The notes below the pieces were generated by a model. It did not search any database. It saw nothing but the letters and a program-made list of their open reading frames with translations, and was not told where the DNA came from. A program made the translations under genes and the position numbers. A stretch of 64,000 bases of DNA, taken from positions 29,963,404 to 30,027,403 of the forward strand of contig CM066916.1 of NCBI GenBank assembly GCA_033964015.1, in the 5' to 3' direction. This document shows positions 45,286-54,626 of the stretch, piece by piece (within the stretch, counting starts at the first letter, position 1; each line of letters opens with the position of its first letter). Source of the DNA: Scolanthus callimorphus. Its lineage: Eukaryota > Cnidaria > Anthozoa > Actiniaria > Edwardsiidae.

Positions 45286-45630
45286 TTATTTGGATTCCGG
45301 AGGGGAGGGGGGGGTAAAAGTTGAAATTTCTGAAGGGGAGGGGGGTTTAACCTACCCGGAATTCTATATGCACGGGGGGGTAAACCATTTTGGAAATTCT
45401 GGATGCATGGGGGGGTCAAAAACTAGTGCCGCCCGTGGGGGGGGGTACCTTTATTTTCTGGAATTGCCCATTCGAGAAGGGGGAGGGAGGTATAGCCAGG
45501 ATTTGAGAAAGGGGGGGGGGGGGCGTGCCCTTTTCCAGGTTACCAATGTTTTTCTTAATGTTAACTGTATTTCTCTTGTAAAAAGGGGAGGGGGCGTGTC
45601 ACAGGCCCCCCAGGACCCCCCTTAGCTACG
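45286..45630. repeat. G-rich degenerate repeat region
   Basis: Several G runs are separated by AAATTTCTGAAG / TTGGAAATTCTGGATG-like spacers and end in TAGCTACGCCCCTG. Similar sequence is at 43740-43880. An overlapping 158-codon frame is a by-product of the G-rich composition. Confidence 0.7.
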
Positions 45631-46344
45631 CCCCTGCCTTTGGAAATTCCAAAGCACCTACACTGTAGCATGACCTCTGTTGAAATTCTAGGTTTAAAAA
45701 GAAGACCCCTGTTGTTTCCATCGATTTCCTTCATGGTCTAGCTTTGAATGCCAAAAAATAGAGGAAAAATTAAGAGCTTCCTTTGCTAGCCATAAAATTT
45801 CAGGTCCTTTTCTTTTCTGAGTGAACCCAGTAAAATAAAATTTTTGAAAGGGGGGGGGGATAGTTAAAACATGGGACTGAAATGTGCAAATTTCCTTCAT
45901 CAATGAGTTCTCAAAAATACATAAAATTTATATAATACTTACTATGATAATAACTGCAACCTCAACAAGAAATTACGATCTTCCCGTGTCGGTCTTCTAT
46001 AACTGTCTTCCTTGTCTCGATAACATCATTACTAAATTCAATATTCTGTAAAGCAATGCGAATATTAATATTTATGTCAAACTGCGACTTCGAATCTCAA
46101 AACAACGTGGTTCCCATTTCGAAGCAGAGTTTATGTTTTTGAAAACTGCAATACTTACATTTAACAGTAATACATCTCTTTCTATGGTAAGAAGCATATT
46201 GTAGAAGAGAAATAAGTACAATTTGGCAATATTCGGCTTCGGCATTTTCCCTTCGGTACCAAAGCAAGCATGGCGACGCTTTTTAGAAATTTACATTTAA
46301 ATTTGGCGCTACTAGTTTCCAGGCTCCCGCGATCATTGCTTGCC

Positions 46345-47275
46345 AACCTCGTTCCCAGGGTCTCCTCGGTCAGTTTTCAAAATGGCGGGTCGTGCCAGAG
46401 GAGACCCTGGCTGCGCCACGTGACTTTGAAAGGACCACAGGAAACCCAAATCATATAAAACCAATGAGAAAAACATGGCGACGATCAGCGTGAAAGAAGA
46501 CGGATGAAAAGGAAGGAATAAAGACCCCGTCCACACTACACCGTTTTCAAACGAAAACGGATACTTTTTGCTCCGGATACGGCTATCCTCCACACTACAA
46601 GGCCCTACAACGTCGAAAACGATCACCGAAAACGGCGAAAACAATACGAAAACGATAAATGTGGACGCAAATATTTTTGAAAACGGAGCTTTCGTTTGAA
46701 AACGGTGTAGGACGGGGTGCAGAATCATTTTTTCCAGGCGTGAAAAACGTTTTACACGGTAAAAGAGAAAACGATAAGACATATTCTATCTCTAATTCAA
46801 ATCCAAACCGCTACTCGTTCTCGTTGAATAGAAGAATTTTCAGGTCATTAAAAGCATGATCAGCACGGCGCTTTATTTAAGCTTATTTACTAAAATTTAG
46901 ATCGTTCATAGTAACTCATGGGGAGCCGAAGCTCACGATCTGTACAGCGAATTATATTCGGAATTGAGTTCTTAAAAATCCATTCAACGAGTAGCGGTTT
47001 GATTTGAATTAGAGATAGAATATGTCTTATCGTTTTCTGTTTTACCGTTAAACATTTTCACGCCTGGAGAAAAATGATTCTGCATGTTATTCTTCATTTT
47101 CATCCGTCTTCTTTCACGTTGATCGTCGCCATGTTTTTCTCATTGGTTTTATATTATTTCGGTTTCCTGTGGTCCCTTCAAAGTCACGTGGCGCAGCCTT
47201 TGCCAGGGTCTCCTCTGGCATCTGGCACGACCCGCCATTTTGAAAACTGACCGAGGAGACCCTGGAACGAGGTTG
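46345..47275. repeat. Large palindrome (foldback), about 930 bp
   Basis: The left arm from AACCTCGTTCCCAGGGTCTC and the right arm ending GAGACCCTGGAACGAGGTT pair over several hundred bases, including CATGGCGACGATCAGCGTG / CACGTTGATCGTCGCCATG and ATTAGAGATAGAATATGTCT with its complement. The centre is about 46855-46965. The left arm carries a MITE absent from the right arm. Confidence 0.85.
46523..46717. mobile_element. MITE inserted in one arm of the palindrome
   Basis: GACCCCGTCCACACTACACC on the left and GGTGTAGGACGGGG on the right, with CGTTTTCAAACGAAA and TTTCGTTTGAAAACG inside, form inverted ends. The corresponding place in the right arm (about 47083-47095) runs GAATAACATGCAGAATC without it. 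Confidence 0.75.
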
Positions 47276-47814
47276 ATTGCTTGCAAGAGCAATCTGGGGC
47301 TAACTAACTAACGACAAATTGGCATAAAAGTACCGACTACCGACAAACTTGCCTACCGACATTTTTTACAAATTATTCCAGCGAGTGCTTTGGACTTCAA
47401 CGCCTGGGAATAGACCAGGTGAATTTTGTTCAATTACGACATTTCCCGAGCTTCAAATTACCAGAGATTACTGAATTTCAATACGTATAAGTGACACTCT
47501 GGGCATCCTTAGATGATCTTTCAGGGGATTAATGATCGTTCACGGAAAATAAAATACAAGATGACGTGTGTGCGCATGCGCAAACGGACAACTTAAGAAG
47601 AAACTCATTCCCGTGTCAATATAATGCTACTTTTCGAAAATCAGTAAAAAACATGCTAAATGGCAACTGTGAAAAACATTTTTACGTTATATAAGTTACT
47701 ACTAGTTTAAAAAAAGAAAACCAACAATGTGTCCCACATGGATCTCTTACCCACTTATCAGACCTATAAATATGTTGGTGATGCATATCAATTAGTTGAT
47801 TGTTCACTAACGGT

Positions 47815-48000
47815 ACAAGGGGCGTCCTTATATGGTCTGGTGGCCGGGCGTACTCTCACCCATAGGTATCTAGCTACTGAGCAATTCAACACCAGGATAG
47901 CGACTGTCAGGGCCGAAATCTCTGGCGTGGGCGTAAGAACCGTACGGTCGCCATACGACGCTTCAGCTCTTTGTCTGGAAGTATGGTCCTATATATTTTT
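47815..48000. repeat. Dispersed repeat, partner of 7.4 kb
   Basis: Contains CAAGGGGCGTCCTTATATGG, GTGGCCGGGCGTACTCTCAC and GACGCTTCAGCTCTTTG, matching 7395-7570 in the same orientation. Confidence 0.6.
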
Positions 48001-48063
48001 TTCTTTTTCCTCAAGTCAATTAAATGCTGAATTTGCATTGGTATGGACATGCAAATGATTTTA

Positions 48064-48253
48064 TATACCGTTTCCGGGAAACGTTGTCACTGGAAAAAGC
48101 AACAAGCTTGGTGCTGAAATTTAATGATGTTACCTGTGGTTGCGATAACTGTGTGAATTCAGATCAAACAGTAGCAGTTTAGATGCCCCCATTATCCTTT
48201 GCGCTTCAAGCTTATAGGCTTTTGGGGTGACAACGTTTCCCGGAAACGGTATA
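48064..48253. mobile_element. MITE, 190 bp, with perfect 27-bp ends
   Basis: TATACCGTTTCCGGGAAACG... and ...CGTTTCCCGGAAACGGTATA are perfect inverted ends continuing as TTGTCAC/GTGACAA. Flanking TA dinucleotides allow a TA target site. Confidence 0.85.
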
Positions 48254-48353
48254 TATATTACTTGCACGACTCACAAAAGCAGTTCAAAATTATTTCCATT
48301 AACAAATGGCCCGGCCTTACCACACCGGCACCGAGCTAATCGCTTGTTCAAAT

Positions 48354-48632
48354 ACTACCGAAATCAATAAACTGCCGGCACCCTCGTAAATTCGATCGAT
48401 CGTTTGTCAGTTTCGGTTCGCTCGTCTGGCTGTTTTGATCGATCCAAATGGTCACGTGACATTTAAATTTGTACTAAACAATGGAAAAACACGCTTTTTC
48501 CATTGTTTGATACAAAAATTTAAATGTCACGTGACCATTTGGATCGATCAAAACAGCCAGACGAGCGAACCGAAACTGACAAACGATCGATCGAATTTAC
48601 GAGGGTGCCGGCAGTTTAGTGATTTCGGTAGT
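48354..48632. repeat. Near-perfect palindrome, 279 bp
   Basis: Arms of about 135 bp are almost identical reverse complements, including GCCGGCACCCTCGTAAATTC, CGATCGATCGTTTGTCAG, GGTCACGTGACATTTAAATT and CAATGGAAAAA. The loop is only about 8 bp (CACGCT region). There are only a few mismatches by eye. Confidence 0.92.
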
Positions 48633-48794
48633 AAGTGAGAATTGAAAACTTGCATCAGCTTTCGTACAGCTACGATGTGGTGGCCAATAATAAGACGCAA
48701 GTTTGCATGGAAATTTGAACATGTTTAAAGTGCACGCAATTGAACACAAGACATCGCAAGTCGATGCAAGTTGGTGGTCAACACTTAATCAGAA

Positions 48795-48955
48795 ACCCAT
48801 ATGACCCATCCATGGGAAAAGCTGAATTTCCTAAGGCACACGCATGGGAAGTGTTCGGAATTCACAAGGATAGCCATGGGAAATCCGAACTCTTCCCATT
48901 CTTTTACTATGGGAAATTCAGCTCTTCCCATGGATGGGCTTTTGCAGAAATTCCC
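48795..48955. mobile_element. Short foldback element with CCCATCCATGGGAA ends, copy 1
   Basis: CCCATCCATGGGAAAAGCTG and its inverted partner CTCTTCCCATGGATGGG enclose GGATAGCCATGGGAAATCC. A second copy is at about 52796-52929. Confidence 0.75.
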
Positions 48956-49099
48956 TGCGCAAACGGTTTGCAAGTCGACGTAAGTAGTTCAACGTCGTGC
49001 CAGAGACGCGTCTCCTTGCAAATGTGGAAATCATCCTTGAGATAGATTCGATTCCATCTAAGGCGACCGTAAAACGAATTCTGATTGGCTCTCTGCCAG

Positions 49100-49300
49100 G
49101 CACAAGGATATCAAACTCTCGTACATTGAGCTTATGCGTTTTACTCTAGAACGCAAGCGCAGACGCAAGCTCAATAAAATCGAGACGTTGCGCTCGCCTT
49201 GTGCGTGCGTCTAGCAAACGCAAGCACAAGGCACTAATTAATGTTGATTTTAAGCTTGCGCTTGCGTCGCTGTGGTTTACACTCGCCTTGCGCTTGTGTT
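49100..49300. mobile_element. Single-unit relative of the 18.0-kb expanded MITE
   Basis: Contains ACAAGGATATCAAACTC, CGCAAGCGCAGACGCAAGC and, inverted, GCTTGCGCTTGCGTCGC and GTTTACACTCGCCTTGCGC. Confidence 0.65.
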
Positions 49301-49565
49301 TATGTACAGAGCCTTTAAAGTATGTCCACGGAATGCGCCATCATCGCAACGTGCGCTAAAAGAGCCAATGAAGGCACCGTTTGGTGTTTTGTTCTTATTT
49401 TTGCCTTTTTGTTGTGTACATTATGTCATGGTCTTTAGAAACCGCGGCATTTTTCTGCAACTTTTAGCTCAAACGAGCTTCATACGAGCCATCACTTTTC
49501 GTTATTGAGCGATAAATATCGTCAACACTTTATTCTGTTCGCGGGACGACGTATATGCTTCCAGG

Positions 49566-49770
49566 CTCGTAACCTCGCGGGGGACATTCTCGTACCCAGA
49601 GCTCCCCAGCTCGCAATGGATGTCCCCAGAGCCTCCCCTGCGAGCAGCGAGCCGGGGAACTCTGGGTACGAGAATGGCTCGTAGGTCATTTCCTTCGTAC
49701 CATTCTCGTACCCAGAGCTCCACAGCTCGTCACCTCGCGGGAGTGGCTCTGGTGACAGCCACTGACGCAT
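49566..49770. mobile_element. MITE family 'ATTCTCGTACCCAGAGCTCC', composite copy
   Basis: Three ATTCTCGTACCCAGAGCTCC or complementary GAGCTCTGGGTACGAGAATG-type ends lie within 200 bp, interleaved with GTCCCCAGAGCCTCCCCTGC, suggesting insertion of one copy into another. Confidence 0.65.
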
Positions 49771-50435
49771 GCTCAAAAGAAAATGGTGGTTTTATGGCTC
49801 ACAATTACTTTTAGAGCCTTCAAGTCGAAGGCATGGTTGAAAAGACGACTAGGAAACGAATGCCAATGTTATTTTGACAGATACGTTTTTATAAAGCGAG
49901 ACTTGAGCTATTTTAATGTACGCGTGCGCGCCACTTCAGCCAATGAGCTAAAACCCTCAAATGGATGTCACCAGAGCCACCAGGAATTTTTGAGCGGAGT
50001 GGATAGCTTTTCACAGGTTAGCTTGTGTGCGTGATCATGTCGTTAGGAGCAACATACCTTGTATCAAACCTTGCATCTTTTCACCTCAACGCAAGTAATA
50101 AACGCAAGCCCTTGTGTCGAGTTGTGTGAGCTTGCGTTTCGTTTGGCAGGGCTTTAGACGCACGCAAACGCGACAAAACCAAGTCAGGAATGCTGTGGTT
50201 ACTCTGCAGAAGGTTAGCCTTGTTACGATGAACGAATGTTTGACAAATATTCGATATGCTTTCGACATTAGCAAACTAATGTTTGCATTTGTCGTTCACT
50301 CCGAGTGATGACGTCATTTCCACGAACCATCCATAACAAGCATTGCCCAAAGAAATTGTCGTTTTCAGCTCGTGTATATGCGTAGGCATAGAAACGAGTT
50401 ATCGGTATTGGGCGAGATTTGTCGTTGTCGTCGTC

Positions 50436-50608
50436 ATTCTCGAACCCAGAGCTCCCCGGCTCGCTTAATACAGAGCTGGTGAGAGAAAGACCTTTCAGCG
50501 CATGCTCCAACGCTCAAAACCAGCCAATCAGCGACGGCCCACAAATGAATGTCCCCAGAGCCTCCCCTGCGAGCAGACGAGCCGGGAAGCTCTGGGTACG
50601 AGAATGTG
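50436..50608. mobile_element. MITE family 'ATTCTCGTACCCAGAGCTCC', 173-bp copy
   Basis: ATTCTCGAACCCAGAGCTCC at the left and GCTCTGGGTACGAGAATG at the right, with CAGCCAATCAGCGACGGCC inside. Confidence 0.8.
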
Positions 50609-50982
50609 TCGTCGTTAGCTAAAGCATGCGCAACAGGAGAAACTGAAATTTCAAAAGGCGCGCAAGACAAGTGCAATACTTTACTGTGCCCCGCTTCAAG
50701 ACAGTTTTTTTTTGTGCCGAGTGTTCTTCTTTTTTTGCTTTCCCTCAGAGAGAGCAAAATATTTCAAAAATTGTTCAGCGTATCGGTGCTTTGATTCAAC
50801 ACCTTACGGCACAAAACATTTACCTTGTTATTAATTGACAGAAATTTATCTCTTCTAGATCTGTTATGTGTTAAGAATTTCGGCAAACGTAGCTCGAAAA
50901 CGGTGAAGCTTTGAATGAAAACTCGAGTTAAACGAGACTTACCGGAAGTTGAAGTTTGATTGGAGTTCTACCAGGTCATCAC

Positions 50983-51117
50983 AGCAGCAGAGATAACATG
51001 AGCCACGCACAAGATCGGCTTCTACGAGCAAAGCTTTTGCAAGGCACATGACATGCAAAAGCTTTGCTTGTAAAAGCCGATCTTGTGCTGTGTGGCTCAT
51101 GATCTCTGCTGCGATGC
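50983..51117. repeat. Hairpin element with AAAGCTTTTGCA centre
   Basis: GCAGAGATAACATGAGCCAC and CACAAGATCGGCTTCTACGA on the left pair with TAAAAGCCGATCTTGTG and GTGGCTCATGATCTCTGC on the right. The loop is about 11 bp. Confidence 0.85.
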
Positions 51118-51517
51118 ACGCTAGATAACCCACAGCTACCCCGCATTTTGCAAAAACGACAGTGATTCGTTCATATTTATCTTTTCATAAAAATTGACCA
51201 ATCAGAGCGCGCGTTATATCGTATCTATTGTATGTTTGAAAGCAAGATTCGCCATAACTACGGAAATCAAGATGCAGACGCAATCTCCTCAAAAATTCAG
51301 AATACATTATATTTATTTCACATTTATTTTAAAGGCTATAATACATTAAATAAAATAATAGCATCGATTGCAATATATTATTCATAAACAATTTAAAATC
51401 CACTGAATTCCCAAATACTTTGTCGTACCTCAACTGGCTATATAAATACAATTTTTTTCTGCCGCAGGGCACAGCAACGCTGTTTCGCTCTGCGCGTCTT
51501 TAGTTTTCCGCCAAACC

Positions 51518-51661
51518 ATCTAAGCCAATCAGGTCCTTGCCTTGTTTCGCCTAGTGCAGTCGACTGGCTTTCTGTCGCGACGAAAACCCAATCGACTGCA
51601 CTAGGCGAAGCAGGGCAACGACGTGATTGGCTTAGATGGTTTGACTGGCGTAACAGAAAAC
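51518..51661. mobile_element. MITE family 'TGTTCCGCCAATCAAACT', copy 2
   Basis: CCGCCAAACCATCTAAGCCA and CGCCTAGTGCAGTCGACTGG on the left pair with GATTGGCTTAGATGGTTTGA and TCGACTGCACTAGGCGAAG on the right. Confidence 0.75.
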
Positions 51662-52127
51662 AAATTTGGCTGTAACGTTGTCCAGCAATAGGAAGGGAAA
51701 ACTGCTATTATACCTCCTATTATTTGTAGGGAAAACCAGAAAAAGCCAGAGAACGATAGAAAGAAAAGAAAATGTTTTCCAACAATTACAAATATCCACA
51801 CTTAAGTGCATTTGTGCAAGGCATTTTCTCCATGTTAGAAATATTTTTTTTCGTAGAGAAATGCCAAATAATATATTTCAACTTCGGTCACTTTACGTCA
51901 AATTTTGGCGAATAAATGCACTACATCGAGTGCTAAATACCGAAAATAAAGTTTGTGCACATAAATGCAATTTTTTTAAACACTGTGCAGGCCTAAATTT
52001 CACGGTAAGGAATATTTAAATGTAAACAAATAAACACTTTATTTACATCTCAATCGTCTAGCCTTCCACTGGCTAATCGGGTAGACTGTTTTATTCGAAG
52101 GATGAGACAGAAGAAATGACGAATCAT

Positions 52128-52548
52128 TTCTACCCATTCTCGCGTCACCTCGCGGGGAGGCTCAATCTCGTACCCAGAGCCCGTCATCTTTTGGCCAGTG
52201 GCAAGATTCAGGGCTCTGGGGGAATCCAATTTGTGAGCATGCGTGGTAGGTCAAAAACGTAACGAACTTTCATACAACGTTCAAACTGGAAACCCAGAAA
52301 CTGGGTTTTAAAAAAATCGATTCCCCCAGAGCCCTGAATCTTGCCGCTGGCCAAAAGATGACGGGTTCTGAGTACGAGATTGGGGGGAACCACTGACGCA
52401 TGCGCGAGATTTGAAACAGAGCCGCTGAGAGAAAGAGTTTAATGCGCATGCTCGAACGTTCAACCAATCAGTAAAAGGCCCTCAAATGACTGCATTAAAG
52501 CCTCCCTTGTGAGGTGACGACCCTTGGCGCTCTGGGTACGAGAATGTT
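52128..52548. mobile_element. MITE family 'ATTCTCGTACCCAGAGCTCC' copy with nested foldback element
   Basis: The outer copy runs from CATTCTCGCGTCACCTCGC to CTCTGGGTACGAGAATG and includes GCATGCGCGAGATTTGAAAC. Inside it, 52163-52382 is a second copy of the 220-bp element of 10.3 kb, with ends CAATCTCGTACCCAGAG and CTGAGTACGAGATTG. Confidence 0.75.
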
Positions 52549-52795
52549 TCTGCCCACGTTGAACCACAAGGTCCGAAGCACGACGCAGCAGAAAAAAATC
52601 CATAAGCCAGGGATCTGCAATCTACTGGTGTGTGGCGGCCTTCAAATTTCTATTCAATTCAATTCACTCTGAACACCGGACTTGTTTTCTCGACAAGCCA
52701 TTTGACGCGCGCATCATATTCGCTCCCTTGGCCAAAAGCGCTACGTTTGCATTTTCCCAAGGGATGCTCGGTGTCACAGGGACTTTCTGCAGAAA

Positions 52796-52929
52796 CCCAT
52801 CCTTGGGAAAAGATGAATCTCCCAAGGCACAAGTATGGGGAGTGTTTGGAATTGACAAGGATAGCCACGGGAAATCCGAACACTTGGCATTCTTCTACCA
52901 TGGGAAATTCATCTTTTTCCGTGGATGGG
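52796..52929. mobile_element. Short foldback element, copy 2, abutting the LGR stop codon
   Basis: CCCATCCTTGGGAAAAGATG and CATCTTTTTCCGTGGATGGG are the ends. On the minus strand the LGR coding region stops at 52937, a few bases before this element, so it would form the start of the 3' UTR. Confidence 0.7.
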
Positions 52930-52936
52930 TACACAT

Positions 52937-54626
52937 TCAACAGGCCGTCTCCATCTCAATCAATCCTCGCACTTCCTGCCTGAGAGGGGTTTGCTCGTTC
53001 AACTGAGAGCTCGATCGCGACAGCTCTTGTGGGATGGGCTTGAGGTGAATACTACTTGGTCCTAACCGGATCTCAGGCGGCAGAGAGAACCTCCTTATTA
53101 ACGATGCAATAGGTACCTTCAAGAGGGTACTACTTGTATTGTTCGCCAGGACCCCAGGGGCACTTTGAGACCCCCTACTCGGATCTATACCCATGCCACT
53201 GAGTGAGTAGCGCTTTTTTGAGAGTTCTATTCGAATTTTAGGCGGCGCGGGAGAATTTTTAGCACGCCTACAAATTGTCTTGCAGTCCTTTTTAAATTGG
53301 GCTGTGAAAATAGCATACAGAAACGGATTGGCGCAGGAGTTTAGTGGGAAACAAAAGACGGTGAAGACCTTTGCTTCTTCTAGTCCGACAAATGTTGTTC
53401 CAAATGCGGCGGAAAGCGCCAAGAACGCAATAGGAGCCCAGCAAATGAGGTCTGTGGCGACTAAAAGAGCCATGCGTAGGGCAACTTGCGTGTCGTTCGA
53501 GTTCCAGGCGTTTGAACCGCGAACTTGAAGGTAGATACCAACGTAGCAGCCACAGATGACGAGAAACGCTAAGACATTTAGTATCATGACGATCGTGACG
53601 AATACCAGGGACTCGGTATTGCCGATGAAGAAGGGAAGACAGACACTGACTTTGGTGTAATCGCTGATTTTAGCGAGAGGGAGTGTGGCGATGACAAGGG
53701 CTACGGCCCAACCGCATATCATCACGATAGTGGTCTTGCGCAGTGACATTTTCTTGTGAATGTGCAGCGCATGTCTTATAGCGATAAACCGCTCAATAGT
53801 TATGATCGTCAGCGTGAAGACTGAGGTCTCACTTGACAGTAGAGCTAAGAACCCCGCGGCTTTGCATCCGGAGCTCAATTGCCATTCAACGCCGTGATGT
53901 AAGAAGTCTCCGATAGTAGACGCGTCTACAATGGCCAGCAAGCCCAAGTAAAGCCCCATACACATATCAGCTGTCGCCAAGTTCATGATTAAAAATCTTG
54001 AGACGTCCATTTTAGTGTTAGATATTAAAATCACCAAAATTACGGTCACGTTGCCTAGCAACGCAAGTAGAAACACAGTCCACACGCCAATCCTTAGCAA
54101 CCACGACCCCATCAAGTCGTTGCATGGGAAAAACGGACCTGGTAGAGGCGTGCAGTTCACTTCTCGCTGCCATTCATTCGTGTTGTCAAGGAAATCATCC
54201 GCGGAACCTACATAGGTAATGTTATACCCCGCGTGCTCGGACCCCGCACCGGAAGTTTCCGAGTCTCCGTGAAGAGCGGGGTCGATTTTTCCGGACCCAA
54301 ATCCGGACAGCTCATCGTCGTCCGAGCCGAACGAGGCGTTTCCCCATCCAGGCCGATCCATTCGTAAATATTCATGCCCAGCGTCGGTAGCCCAGCGCCA
54401 GTCTTCCTCGTAGACGGTCGCCTCTCCGTTGCCAGACAACCGCCGGCTGGAGATCTTCTTACGGAACTTGCAGCAGTGGTAGGGGTAAGCGGCCACTATG
54501 GTCTTGAGCCGGGGAAGGTCTTCCACAGGGAGCTCCTTTAGGTTGCGGTTGTCATTAAGGTAGAGCCATCTGACGTTATGGAGACCCGTGGTTGGTAGCA
54601 CCCTGATAGAGTTGTGACTCAGGTCA
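52937..54626 (-). CDS. LGR last exon: end of LRRs, hinge and seven-helix domain
   Basis: Starts after acceptor TTTGTCCATAG. The first 40 residues finish the LRRs (LSHNSIRVL, LYLNDNRNLKEL), followed by the LGR hinge YPYHCCKF (exon residues about 47-54) and a long acidic linker. Seven helices span about residues 175-445: NLATADM in helix 2, TIERFIAI at the end of helix 3 (ERF in place of DRY), disulfide cysteines in SGCKAAG and VSVCLPF, DLICWAPIAF in helix 6, and NSCANPFLYAIF (NPxxY) in helix 7. CKTICRR after helix 7 may be palmitoylated. A Ser-rich tail of about 100 residues ends at TGA (52937-52939). This is a typical intron-free 7TM exon of the family. Confidence 0.93.

Noticed and set aside
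45149..45625. 158-codon Gly-rich frame
   Set aside because: It is an artefact of G runs in a degenerate repeat.
53280..53528. 82-codon + strand frame
   Set aside because: It is the antisense shadow of the LGR seven-helix exon.
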